A DNA stretch of 64,000 nucleotides from Meconema thalassinum (taxonomy: Eukaryota > Arthropoda > Insecta > Orthoptera > Tettigoniidae): NCBI GenBank assembly GCA_946902985.2, contig OX336392.1, positions 17,210,716-17,274,715 on the forward strand, given 5' to 3'. Both the position numbers and the translations under genes were made by a program. Below are positions 54,276-64,000 of this stretch, piece by piece. Under the pieces are notes generated by a model. It saw only the letters and a list, made by a program, of their open reading frames with translations, had not been told where the DNA came from and made no database searches. Within the stretch, counting starts at the first letter, position 1, and each line of letters opens with the position of its first letter.

Positions 54276-55145
54276 AGTTCCAATGAACTTGTAATATGTA
54301 TCTTAGATAGGGGGTAGTGGCAATTATCACCATAAGGGACACATTTCCTAAACACTTCTCTTCTTGTAAACAATCTCTTACCTCTTTAAAACATAACATA
54401 TTATTTATTTCGCACCCAATAATCACATCTCTAACACATAATTTATAAGCAATCTTCCAGCATGGCTTCCAACAATCTCCATAGATTTTCTAAACAGATA
54501 GCCTACTCTAACAAATATTTTTACAGCATGGAATAAAAAAATAATCAAAGATACTATATATATATATAAACAGCATCAAAATAGAAATAAAACACAGATG
54601 TGTCACTCTATGGTTCATGGCCCCCTCCCACCTCTCTACTAGATCATTACAAGGAATACCATGGCTCAAGGCTCAATACTCCTTGCAATGATCTATTAGT
54701 AAAAAGGTAGCCATGCTATAACCTTAACCTATAATCTAAGAGATTGAACAGCAGTGACAATTGACCACTGTAACCACATGTTACAATTCGCCCCCAATGT
54801 GATTTTCACGTGAGGATCACATTTATAAAAATAACATAAATGAAAAATACAACCAACATATCACATACAAATAAAATAACTTATCAACTACTTCAGAAGG
54901 AACTACATAATCGTCATCAAGCCAGCCCACTTCGCTATCACAATCATTCTCGTCCTCCCTTTCATCATCGTTTGAAGAACCATACGGATCTGGTGTTCAA
55001 ACGTGTTGCTTAATCCATGCCTCTTGATATTATGAGTTACTCTGAGGCAGTAACTAACTATTCTGAATCCAACCCATCACCAAGCTGCAATCCACTTTCC
55101 AATATTAAATCTCGAAGCGCTAAAGAAATGAGTTCATTTGATAAC
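54276..55145. other. unassigned; one short acidic minus-strand frame
   Basis: About 40 codons on the minus strand near 54987-54870 read DPYGSSNDDE and CDSEVGWLDDDYV. They resemble the acidic N-terminus of some transposases, but there is no further support. Confidence 0.2.
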
Positions 55146-55486
55146 AGTGGCGGCTGGCGGATAATTGTTCTGGGTGTTGCACTATTTGCATTAAGGGAGG
55201 GGGAGGGGGGGGGTAAGGAGTGGTACATGGGCACCCACAGGATTTTTTCTTGGGGGGATGCAAGTAATATTTTTCATTTCAATGCCTACATGTCACTAGG
55301 TGTTATTAAGACGTACACCCCCACCGCAATATTCGTTTCACTTCTTACTTGCTTCGTGATTTGGCCGCTCTTAGACCGTTGGGTACATGATCTTTATGGC
55401 ATGAATGGGAGGATTTTTTTTTTAGTTCAGAGTTTTTGTCCATGGGAGTTTGCTTTTCTTTGTGAATCATCGTCATAATGTTCAAG
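55146..55486. repeat. dispersed repeat, second copy, possibly hAT-type
   Basis: Begins CAGTGGCGGCTGGCGGATAA and matches 30424 onward; further matching blocks appear at 55975-56200, so later insertions split it. Confidence 0.45.
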
Positions 55487-55670
55487 GGGGCGTGGTGGCT
55501 CAGCGGTCTAGCTGTATGCCTCTCACCAAGGCGGTCCGGGTTCGATTCCCGGTCAATGCATGTGAGATTTTCGAAGTGAAATGCCATGTCCTGTGGTTCG
55601 GATTCCACGTAAAAAGGAGGTCCCGTGGCTTATGATCTCGAGATTAACGGTCACGTTAAACTACAAGCTT
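55485..55670 (+). repeat. tRNA-derived SINE
   Basis: The head GGCGTGGTGGCTCAGCGGTC and B box GGTTCGATTCCCGGT (55539-55553) read as a tRNA with a type II-like layout. The body ends near AAACTACAAGC. Confidence 0.75.
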
Positions 55671-56259
55671 CCTTTTTTCATAATGTTCATTTTTTTTAAA
55701 TCAGGCAAAAAGTAGTTGTATCACTATGTATCGACAAAAATAAAATCAAACAGTTCATTAAAATGGTAATGCTAAATCCAGTTCGCCGATTTTTAAAATA
55801 ACTGAAGATATTCTCAAATAATCCCAAATTACTAAGTTTAATACAACTGTGGAATTATCCCTACATGTAAATCAGTTAACCATCAGTAACTTCAATTTAT
55901 GAAATAAACTGGTGAGACAATGAACAATCGAAATATTCTCGGGATTTCAGGGGGAGAAAAATGTGTCCAATTGCGCGCTAAAACGGATGTACCTCATTCA
56001 TAACGAATGCCGCAATTCCAAGAACATCGGATTAAATGGAATATAAGTTAGTCTGCGTGAAAACACTCACGAGAACAAAAAAACGTAGTTAGTTAGTTAT
56101 TGTTGTTTTAAGGGGCGGAACTACGAGGTCATCTGCCCACAACGTAAGTTATATACGTGGGCGAGAACTTCGAGTGTCACAAGTACGTCCAACCTTGCAA
56201 GTTTATTCGAAGAAGAATCCATTGCAGGTTCCGTGTTGACGTTTAGAATTGAATATAAC
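55671..56259. other. mixed repeat remnants
   Basis: Contains the continuation of the 55146 repeat and, near 56095-56140 on the minus strand, a SINE tail (TTGTTTTAAGGGGCGGAACT on the plus strand). Confidence 0.4.
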
Positions 56260-56722
56260 AAGTTGCAAAGTTTCCGCCTAATCAACACACATTTAATTTT
56301 AAGTTAGCGTCTCATGGGTACATGTTTCGGAATGTATGTCAATTCCTTCTTCAGCCCTTTACATTAATATTAGGGAACACCATTACACAGACAAAATTTA
56401 CCTCGTCCATGTCGAAACATATAATACACTGATATTAAAACACTATAAAAACTATTAAAAAATTAAAACATGACAAACTTATGAACAATTAAAACATTCT
56501 TGCTGTTTACAGCCACTTAAATATGTAATCGCTATTATGAACATTCTTGTTTAGTGTGCGAAGTGATTTATGACTGTGCATTTTAACCATCGCACACTAA
56601 ACAAGAATGTTCATAATAGCGATTACATATTTAAGTGGCAAGAATGTTTTAATTGTTCATAAGTTTGTCATGTTTTAATTTTTTAATAGTTTTTATAGTG
56701 TTTTAATATCAGTGTATTATAT
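56260..56722. mobile_element. foldback element with hammerhead, cut by gypsy LTR
   Basis: Left arm to 56561, 28-nt loop, right arm 56590-56722. The arms match with one short indel; the right arm stops abruptly at the LTR start, where the left arm shows it should continue. A hammerhead lies in the left arm. Confidence 0.75.
56316..56357 (-). ncRNA. minimal type I hammerhead ribozyme
   Basis: Minus strand: stem I GGG/CCC, core CTGAAGA, stem II GGAAT/ATTCC after one extra A, GAAAC, stem III of 2 bp, cleavage triplet GTA. Same architecture as the copies at 20916 and 21273. Confidence 0.75.
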
Positions 56723-57477
56723 TGTTACGGCTGTGAGTTTGTGTCATCGCTCGCCGCTTGAGTCACAACTGCCCCAGGGGCTGGGCTGTGGCCTGCCTCC
56801 TGTATTGCGTGTGCCTTATGCAACAGGGCTACTAAGACAAAGGGATAGTCCAGAATATTCGTGACTGGACCAGCGATGGAAACCTCGAGAAGCCGTGAAC
56901 CCTGGATGGATCTGGAAGCATGTATTGAGTCACCGGCCTGCTATATAAGTGCGACCTGACAAGCAGGGGTTTTTGTTGTGTTTTACGAGCTAGTGTGAGC
57001 GTTTATTCTGAGCGACAGAAGTGTGGTGACTTGCGAAACCCCTAGTGTAGCGGCGAAGTGAGGAGCATACAGGGGACTGCCGTGTTCTGAGTGAGTGTGC
57101 TTTCACTGAGTGTCAGATATTGTGGTGTCGAAATCCAGTGACATTGTTTCTCCCAGCTGGTGAACAGCGCGCAGCAAGTACTGTAGTAGGCGCACATTAG
57201 GAAGAAGTTGCATGTAGTTCTGTCAAGGCCACTAGGCTCATTAGCGGCAGGATTAACTTCTGTGGTTTGTTGACAAGTGAAAGGGGCAAGAGCTCTCCAC
57301 AAGCAGGAGACTTGAGGAAACTAGAGTAAGGTTCCTATTGTCTGTAATTGCTGATGAGTAGTGTAATTTTCTGGCAGCAATAAAGTTAATTACTTCTTTA
57401 AGCAGTAATTGGTGTTGTGCTTCCTACCCACCGTAATCCAGTTAACAAAAGTGCCACTAGGGGGGTGGCACGTAACA
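56723..57477 (+). repeat. gypsy LTR 1
   Basis: 755 bp from TGTTAC to GTAACA. Contains a TATA box TATATAAG at 56942-56949 and a poly(A) signal AATAAA at 57379-57384. Differs from LTR 2 at three positions that I could find (56736, 57189, 57307). Confidence 0.95.
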
Positions 57478-57479
57478 AC

Positions 57480-57497
57480 TGGTGTCAGAAGCCGGAT
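57480..57497 (+). promoter_or_regulatory. primer-binding site
   Basis: TGGTGTCAGAAGCCGGAT starts 2 nt after the LTR. TGG fits a tRNA CCA end; the sequence is like the tRNA-Leu sites used by many gypsy elements. Confidence 0.75.
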
Positions 57498-57576
57498 TAC
57501 GAACTCAAGCACAACACCTGACGGTCCTGGTTTCAAAACCCGAGCAGGTCATTTTCTCTAATTTTCCTGTGAGTGC

Positions 57577-58902
57577 ATGCCCTTTACAAGACAAACAACT
57601 AAAATGGAGGAGAAATTGGCAGCATTGCTAGAAAAGTTAAATGGCATGGAAACCAAGATCGAGGACGGCCAGAAGAATTTAACCAAGGAGCTAACAGCCA
57701 AATTAGAAGACGGCCAGAAGAAGCTAGAAGACGGCCAGAAGAAGATGGAAGATGGTCAAAATAAGCTAGCGGAGGACCTGAAGAGGATAGAGGACGGCCA
57801 GAAGAAGATGGAAGACGGTCAGAATAAGTTGAAACAGGACCTGAAGAAATTAGAACTGGGTCTGCGTGAGGAAGTCACGGCAGTGGAAAAGAAGTTCGAC
57901 GCCTTACAAGTGGAAGTTGCCGAGCTGCGACAACGCCCGCTGATGGGGGTGGAGGAGAAATTCAACGTCTTACAAAAGGAAGTTGACGAACTGCGCCAAC
58001 GCCCACTGACGGGGGTGGAGGAGAAATTCAACGCTCTACGAGAGGAATTTGCCGAGCTGCGCCAACGCCCGCCCACCGTTACACCGGGAATATCAGGAAC
58101 GGGACATAGCAGAGTGACGCCCCCAACCTTCGACAGAAAGGTCCCGTGGAGCACCTACTTACGTCAGTTCGAGGCGGCCTGTTCCATAAATAACTGGAAC
58201 AACACAGAAAAGGCTACAGCTCTCATTGTAGCGCTGAGAGGTGACGCCCTTAACGTCCTTCAGGCCATCCCGACTGGTTCCCAGGACTACGCTTCCCTGA
58301 TCGCACATATGGAGTCCCGATATGGAGATAGCCATCTTCAGCAGGCCTATCATATGCAGCTCCGGACCCGGGTACAGAAGAACGTGGAAACCCTGCAGGA
58401 GTTCGAGATGGACATCGCACGCCTCGTAAGGCTCGCCTACCCAACAGCACCGGCCGAATTTCTGGAGCAGATAGCGACGCAGACTTTCACCGACGGGCTA
58501 CTGGACTCGGACACTCAACAGGCGCTGCGTCTCGCGCGCAATAAGACCCTGGCAGATGCACTGAGCCACGCACTTGAGTTCGAGACGGCAAAACAGGCAT
58601 CCAGAATGCACGCGCGGGTGCGTCAAGTGGACGTCGACGAACCAGTAAAAACCAACGAGACCAATCCCCTGGCCGACGAATTAATGGAGGCGCTAAGCCG
58701 TTTCTTCGATAGTCGCGGTACCACCAGCAACGACACAGCCGGAAGACAACCGGAGAGGCGGCCCGGAAGAGGACTACCGACTTGCTGGGCCTGCGGTAAG
58801 AAAGGCCACCTGAGCAAGGACTGCGGTGATCGCCGCCGCCGAGGGTATCCGACGGGAAATCAGTCGTCTGGAAACCGCGCGGCCCAGGGAAACGAGTATT
58901 AG
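57577..58902 (+). CDS. gag: Gag polyprotein of Ty3/gypsy element
   Basis: 441 residues from ATG. Residues about 10-165 are coiled coil built from repeats: several EDGQKK/EDGQNKL units, then three units of about 24 residues containing VEEKFN and ELRQRP. Residues about 190-360 have the retrotransposon-gag (capsid) fold signature (FDRKVPWSTYLRQFE, ALIVALRG, RYGDSH). A zinc knuckle CWACGKKGHLSKDC lies near 405-418. Gag forms the particle that packages element RNA. The TAG stop at 58900-58902 lies 6 nt after a slippery heptamer, so a fraction of ribosomes should continue into pol. Confidence 0.93.
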   Translation: MPFTRQTTKMEEKLAALLEKLNGMETKIEDGQKNLTKELTAKLEDGQKKLEDGQKKMEDGQNKLAEDLKRIEDGQKKMEDGQNKLKQDLKKLELGLREEVTAVEKKFDALQVEVAELRQRPLMGVEEKFNVLQKEVDELRQRPLTGVEEKFNALREEFAELRQRPPTVTPGISGTGHSRVTPPTFDRKVPWSTYLRQFEAACSINNWNNTEKATALIVALRGDALNVLQAIPTGSQDYASLIAHMESRYGDSHLQQAYHMQLRTRVQKNVETLQEFEMDIARLVRLAYPTAPAEFLEQIATQTFTDGLLDSDTQQALRLARNKTLADALSHALEFETAKQASRMHARVRQVDVDEPVKTNETNPLADELMEALSRFFDSRGTTSNDTAGRQPERRPGRGLPTCWACGKKGHLSKDCGDRRRRGYPTGNQSSGNRAAQGNEY

Positions 58903-58927
58903 CCAGCCTTGGGGGGCAAAGGTTGGC
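58887..58927 (+). promoter_or_regulatory. -1 ribosomal frameshift signal between gag and pol
   Basis: Slippery heptamer G GGA AAC (58887-58893) is in the gag reading phase. After 8 nt a hairpin follows: GCCAGCCTT (58902-58910) and AAGGTTGGC (58919-58927), 9 bp with one G-T pair and a loop of eight. Pol is in the -1 frame and open through this point. Confidence 0.85.
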
Positions 58928-61900
58928 TTGTGACAGTCGTCAAGCCCCAGCAGTCCAAGTGCGTGTGACGAAGTTACGGAGGGACAATAGCAGCCTGATG
59001 GTCGACGGAGTCGTCAACGGAGTGAGCTGGCCCATGCTGATCGACACGGGAGCGTCGAGGACCATCGTCAATCCCACCGTGATCCCGAAGTGGAGAGTGC
59101 AACCCACACAAAGGAACCTCCAGCTAATAACCGCGACCGGAGAGACCGCACCGGTACATGGCGAAGCATTACTGGAGCTCGTCATTGGTCGACGGGTGGT
59201 GAAGCATCCAGTGCTTGTGGCTGACGTATCAAACGAAGTGATCATCGGACTGGACTTCCTGGACCAGAACAACATCATCTTGGACTTGAGTACCAACACT
59301 CTGCACTTCGGAGGTGAGGAACTTGCTTTGCAACCAGCACAAGAGGCCGTCACCGCACGACGAGTAAGGCTGAGAGAAGACGTCATCGTTCCTGCCAGGA
59401 CGGAGGTCAGCGCCGCCGTAATTGTCGACGGAACTGCTGAGGGAGTGGCGGCTGTCATCGAGCCAAAATATGAGGACATCCAGACAAAAGGATTGCTAGT
59501 TGCCAAGACCCTCATCAACACGACGCCTCGGCCGTACGTCCGCCTGTCCAACCTGAACGACTACGATATTACGGTTCACCGGGACACCAACCTAGGAGTC
59601 TGCGAGCCCGTTACCTGGATTGCCCGCATCACAGATACGACAGACGGACACCTGCAGACGGACAACCGAAGAAGACGCACACTGCCAGAAGAACTACAGA
59701 AGCTGTACCAAGGATCCCAGGACCATTTAGACGAGGAACAATCACGCCAACTTCAGGACCTGCTACGCGAATTCCAGGATGTCTTCTCCGTGGGGATCAA
59801 AGACTTCGGCAGGACAAGCTTGGTTCAGCACAGAATCGACGTTGGGGACAGCGCACCGATTAGGGCCCCATTCCGACGTGTCCCGCTCGCCAAGCAAGCC
59901 GAAGTCGACCGGATGGTAGAAGAGATGAAGGAGCAAGGGGTGATCGAGCCATCACATAGTCCTTGGAGTTCTCCGGTCGTGCTAGTGAAGAAGAAGGACG
60001 GTTCCACCAGGTTCTGCGTGGATTACAGGCGGGTGAATGACGTCACGAATAAGGACAGCTACCCTCTACCCCGGATCGACGACACCCTGGACACCATATC
60101 AGGGTCGAGATGGTTCTCCACCTTGGATTTGAAGAGTGGCTACTGGCAGGTGGAGGTCCACCCTAAGGACCGCGAGAAAACTGCGTTCTTCGTGGGCAGC
60201 GGGCTCTGGCAGTTCACCGTCATGCCGTTCGGTCTGTGCAACGCCCCTGCGACCTTCGAAAGGCTAATGGAGTCCATTCTGAGGGGACTACACTGGAAGA
60301 CCTGCCTGGTCTACCTAGACGACGTCATCGTTCTGGGGAGAAGCTTCGAGGAGCACTACAGCAACCTGAAGGAGATCTTGTTGAAGCTACGGGCTGCCCA
60401 GCTGAAGTTGAGCCCCAAGAAGTGTCAGCTCTTCCAGAAGCGGGTCCAGTACCTTGGGCATATCGTCTCCGAGGAAGGGGTGCGCACTGACCCAGAGAAG
60501 ACCGCAGCTGTGAGGGAGTGGCCAGTTCCGAAGGACAAGTCCCAACTACGAAGCTTCCTGGGACTCTGCACTTATTACCGTCGCTTCGTGAGAGGATTCG
60601 CCGACATCGCCAAACCTTTACATCGACTGACTGAGAAGGACCAACTCTTCGCGTGGACAGCAGAATGCCATAGTGCCTTCGAACAACTCAAGCAGGCTCT
60701 GTGCACCGCGCCTATTCTGGCCTACCCCAGACCTGGAACAAGGTTCATCGTCGATACCGATGCCAGCGACTTTGGCATAGGGGGGATCCTGTCGCAAGTA
60801 GTGGACGGCGAGGAAAGAGTAGTGGCCTACTTCAGCAAGGCCTTGTCAAAGCCAGAAAGGAACTACTGCGTCACCAGGAAGGAGCTGCTCGCCATCGTGA
60901 AGACCATTGAACACTTCCACAAGTACCTGTACGGGCAAGAATTTCTCATCAGGACCGACCATGCATCCCTGCGGTGGCTCCTGAACTTCAAGCAGCCCGA
61001 GGGTCAACTCGCGCGGTGGTTAGAGAGGCTTCAACAGTACAACTTTGAGATTCAGCACAGGAAAGGCCAACTGCATTCTAACGCCGACGCCCTGTCACGA
61101 AGACCGTGCCCCGAAGACTGCACCTTCTGTACTAGGAGGGAGGAGAACACCGGGATACAGTGCCGAAGGACTACCGTGGAACTTCAAGGGAGCTGGAGCC
61201 GCGAATCTTTTACGCGGGCACAAGCAGAAGATGATGACCTGGGACTGATAGCCGAATGGAAGAGGGCCTGTGTCCCCAGACCCGGGTGGAACATTGTGAG
61301 TGACTGCAGCCCAAAGTTTAAGTCCTACTATGCCCAGTGGGACTCGATGATTGTAAGGGATGGCCTCATCTGCCGTACCTGGGAGAGCACCGACGGGAAG
61401 ACATCTCGGGAACAAGTCGTCGTTCCAAAGGCTATGACGGGGGAAGTCCTGAAGGAAGTTCATGGAGGATCATCTGGTGGACACCTAGGGATAAAGAAGA
61501 CCCTGGAGAAGCTGAGAGAGCGGTTCTACTGGATCGGATGCCGAACAGACGTGGAGAATCACTGCGCGAGGTGCCACGATTGCGCAGCCAGCAAGGGCCC
61601 AGGACGAAGACGACGGGGTCCACTGAAGACCTACAACGTGGGCGGCCCCATGGAGAGAGTGGCCATCGATTTTGCTGGGCCATTCCCGTTAAGCGAGGCA
61701 GGGAACCGCTACATATTAGTCGTTAGCGACTACTTTACCAAATGGCCGGAGGCGTATGCGCTCCCTAACCAAGAAGCCGCGACGATTGCAGAGACCCTGG
61801 TGAAGGAATTCGTCAGCCGGTATGGTGTACCCCTGGAGCTGCACTCCGATTAAGGGAGGAACTTCGAGTCGCAGGTGTTCCAGAACCTATGCCAGCTGCT

Positions 61901-62504
61901 GGGAATCCGGAAGACAAGGACGACGCCGCTACACCCTCAGTCCGACGGGATGGTAGAGCGATTCATTCGCACCATCGAGAACCATCTCCGAATAGTCGTC
62001 AGCGAGCACCAGAGGGATTGGGACAAACATCTTCCACTATTTCTCCTGGCCTACCGCGCCGCCGTGCATGAAGCCACCGGGTGCACACCAGCCCCGGTCA
62101 TGTTTGGGAGGGAGCTCCGTCTACCCGTCGATCTTGCCTTCGGCCGACCTGGGAATGATCCGATCCCAGTAAGCCAGTATTGTCAAGAACTGGTCGACCA
62201 ACTGGAGGACGTGCACGCGTTCGCGAGGAGGAAACTGCGGATCGAGACCGACCGAATGAAGACCCGATACGACCAGCAGACGGATGCCGGCGGATTCCAC
62301 GAGGACGACCTGGTCTGGCTCTTCAACCCATTACGGAAGAAAGGCCTGTCACCCAAACTTCAGAAGTCCTGGGAGGGCTCGTACCGAGTCGTGAAACGGA
62401 TCAACGATGTCGTCTACAGGATCCAGCGGAGCCCGAGGGCGAAGATGAAGATCGTGCATCGAGATCGCCTGGCAGCCTACGGAGGGACACAGACGGACCA
62501 ATGA
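58923..62504 (+). pseudogene. pol: Pol polyprotein with one in-frame stop in integrase
   Basis: The frame is open across the gag end, so synthesis probably starts by frameshift and not at an own ATG. Order from 58923: retropepsin (LIDTGASRTI, about residue 40), RT from about 295 with YLDD near 465, RNase H with DTDASDFG near 612 and TDHASLRWL, then integrase with an HHCC zinc region (GGHLGIKKT, CARCHDC) near 850-890. The first integrase Asp is in AIDFAGP and the second in LHSD. A TAA at 61851-61853 follows that Asp directly; the same frame then resumes to 62504 with DGMVERF (catalytic Glu) and a C-terminal chromatin- or DNA-binding tail. The break makes this copy non-autonomous unless complemented or read through. 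Confidence 0.93.
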
Positions 62505-62528
62505 TTGATCGGGACGATCAGCCTTTTT

Positions 62529-62541
62529 AGGAAGGGGGTGG
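62529..62541 (+). promoter_or_regulatory. polypurine tract
   Basis: AGGAAGGGGGTGG immediately precedes LTR 2; it primes plus-strand synthesis in LTR elements. Confidence 0.75.
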
Positions 62542-63296
62542 TGTTACGGCTGTGTGTTTGTGTCATCGCTCGCCGCTTGAGTCACAACTGCCCCAGGGGC
62601 TGGGCTGTGGCCTGCCTCCTGTATTGCGTGTGCCTTATGCAACAGGGCTACTAAGACAAAGGGATAGTCCAGAATATTCGTGACTGGACCAGCGATGGAA
62701 ACCTCGAGAAGCCGTGAACCCTGGATGGATCTGGAAGCATGTATTGAGTCACCGGCCTGCTATATAAGTGCGACCTGACAAGCAGGGGTTTTTGTTGTGT
62801 TTTACGAGCTAGTGTGAGCGTTTATTCTGAGCGACAGAAGTGTGGTGACTTGCGAAACCCCTAGTGTAGCGGCGAAGTGAGGAGCATACAGGGGACTGCC
62901 GTGTTCTGAGTGAGTGTGCTTTCACTGAGTGTCAGATATTGTGGTGTCGAAATCCAGTGACATTGTTTCTCCCAGCTGGTGAACAGCGCGCAGCAAGTAC
63001 TGTAGTATGCGCACATTAGGAAGAAGTTGCATGTAGTTCTGTCAAGGCCACTAGGCTCATTAGCGGCAGGATTAACTTCTGTGGTTTGTTGACAAGTGAA
63101 AGGGGCAAGAGCTCTCCACAAGCAGAAGACTTGAGGAAACTAGAGTAAGGTTCCTATTGTCTGTAATTGCTGATGAGTAGTGTAATTTTCTGGCAGCAAT
63201 AAAGTTAATTACTTCTTTAAGCAGTAATTGGTGTTGTGCTTCCTACCCACCGTAATCCAGTTAACAAAAGTGCCACTAGGGGGGTGGCACGTAACA
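62542..63296 (+). repeat. gypsy LTR 2, shared by two units
   Basis: 755 bp, TGTTAC to GTAACA, TATA at 62761-62768 and AATAAA at 63198-63203. It is followed by the same primer site and leader as LTR 1. Confidence 0.95.
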
Positions 63297-63395
63297 ACTG
63301 GTGTCAGAAGCCGGATTACGAACTCAAGCACAACACCTGACGGTCCTGGTTTCAAAACCCGAGCAGGTCATTTTCTCTAATTTTCCTGTGAGTGC

Positions 63396-64000
63396 ATGCC
63401 CTTTACAAGACAAACAACTAAAATGGAGGAGAAATTGGCAGCATTGCTAGAAAAGTTAAATGGCATGGAAACCAAGATCGAGGACGGCCAGAAGAATTTA
63501 ACCAAGGAGCTAACAGCCAAATTAGAAGACGGCCAGAAGAAGCTAGAAGACGGCCAGAAGAAGATGGAAGATGGTCAAAATAAGCTAGCGGAGGACCTGA
63601 AGAGGATAGAGGACGGCCAGAAGAAGATGGAAGACGGTCAGAATAAGTTGAAACAGGACCTGAAGAAATTAGAACTGGGTCTGCGTGAGGAAGTCACGGC
63701 AGTGGAAAAGAAGTTCGACGCCTTACAAGTGGAAGTTGCCGAGCTGCGACAACGCCCGCTGATGGGGGTGGAGGAGAAATTCAACGTCTTACAAAAGGAA
63801 GTTGACGAACTGCGCCAACGCCCACTGACGGGGGTGGAGGAGAAATTCAACGCTCTACGAGAGGAATTTGCCGAGCTGCGCCAACGCCCGCCCACCGTTA
63901 CACCGGGAATATCAGGAACGGGACATAGCAGAGTGACGCCCCCAACCTTCGACAGAAAGGTCCCGTGGAGCACCTACTTACGTCAGTTCGAGGCGGCCTG
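63396..64000 (+). CDS. gag: Gag of the second gypsy unit, cut by window end
   Basis: Starts at the ATG equivalent to 57577 (offset 5819 bp) and appears identical to the first gag over the visible part, including the coiled-coil repeats and the start of the capsid region. It shows that the internal region is repeated after LTR 2. Confidence 0.9.
   Translation, partial: MPFTRQTTKMEEKLAALLEKLNGMETKIEDGQKNLTKELTAKLEDGQKKLEDGQKKMEDGQNKLAEDLKRIEDGQKKMEDGQNKLKQDLKKLELGLREEVTAVEKKFDALQVEVAELRQRPLMGVEEKFNVLQKEVDELRQRPLTGVEEKFNALREEFAELRQRPPTVTPGISGTGHSRVTPPTFDRKVPWSTYLRQFEAA

Larger units (their letters stand above)
56723..62541 (+). mobile_element. Ty3/gypsy LTR retrotransposon, first unit
   Basis: LTR (56723-57477), primer site, gag, pol and polypurine tract, followed by a second LTR at 62542. 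Internal region 5.06 kb. No env-like ORF between pol and the LTR. A further internal region follows the second LTR, so at least two units share LTRs. Confidence 0.95.

Noticed and set aside
57042..57302. 86-codon minus-strand ORF repeated at 62861-63121
   Set aside because: It lies within the LTRs and is repeated only because the LTRs are; no coding evidence.

Overview
The window reads as a piece of a large, transposon-rich arthropod genome, most likely an insect. The evidence is spliced genes with long introns, tRNA-derived SINEs, Tc1, Tigger/pogo, PIF/Harbinger, Helitron and Ty3/gypsy elements, Penelope-type hammerhead ribozymes, and no bacterial operon structure. A polyneopteran (large-genome insect) is plausible but not demonstrated.

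The host content is one gene on the minus strand. Eleven exons between 53406 and 20493 join in phase and encode about 650 residues of an alpha-2-macroglobulin/TEP/CD109-like protein, from the second macroglobulin domain to the segment just after the bait region. The first exons should lie beyond position 64000. The thioester half was not found and should lie left of 20493, probably outside the window. Nearly everything else is mobile DNA in introns or flanks of this gene.

Layout, left to right. 1-7817: a T/G-rich, hairpin-rich stretch of unknown origin with two possible minus-strand reading frames. 7818-9890: a compact element whose only long ORF is a reverse transcriptase-RNase H protein resembling hepadnavirus-type polymerases, bounded by two identical 93-bp direct repeats that contain a bulged hairpin. 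9983-10144: a tiny non-LTR fragment with a target-site duplication. 10155-14790: AT-rich, no gene. 14983-20282: a three-level nest, a Tc1 element (17405-18869) inside a Tigger element (16300-19565) inside an intron of a Harbinger transposase gene. 20493-30071: exons 11 to 7 among a foldback element with hammerhead ribozymes, SINEs, MITEs and non-LTR relics. 32010-35081: a non-LTR retrotransposon with an uninterrupted 1000-residue ORF. 37061-43562: exons 6, 5 and 4 with a Harbinger MITE and a fossil transposon-like gene. 43611-50255: a long-TIR element with a hammerhead ribozyme, two head-to-tail Helitrons and non-LTR relics. 50272-53406: exons 3, 2 and 1. 53474-56722: a Helitron, SINEs and another ribozyme-bearing foldback. 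56723-64000: a Ty3/gypsy element continuing in tandem (LTR-internal-LTR-internal) past the window end, with a textbook -1 frameshift site between gag and pol.

The observations most worth follow-up are the hepadnavirus-like element with its terminally repeated hairpin, the ribozyme-bearing inverted-repeat elements, the nested transposons whose empty sites survive next door, and the gypsy frameshift signal.
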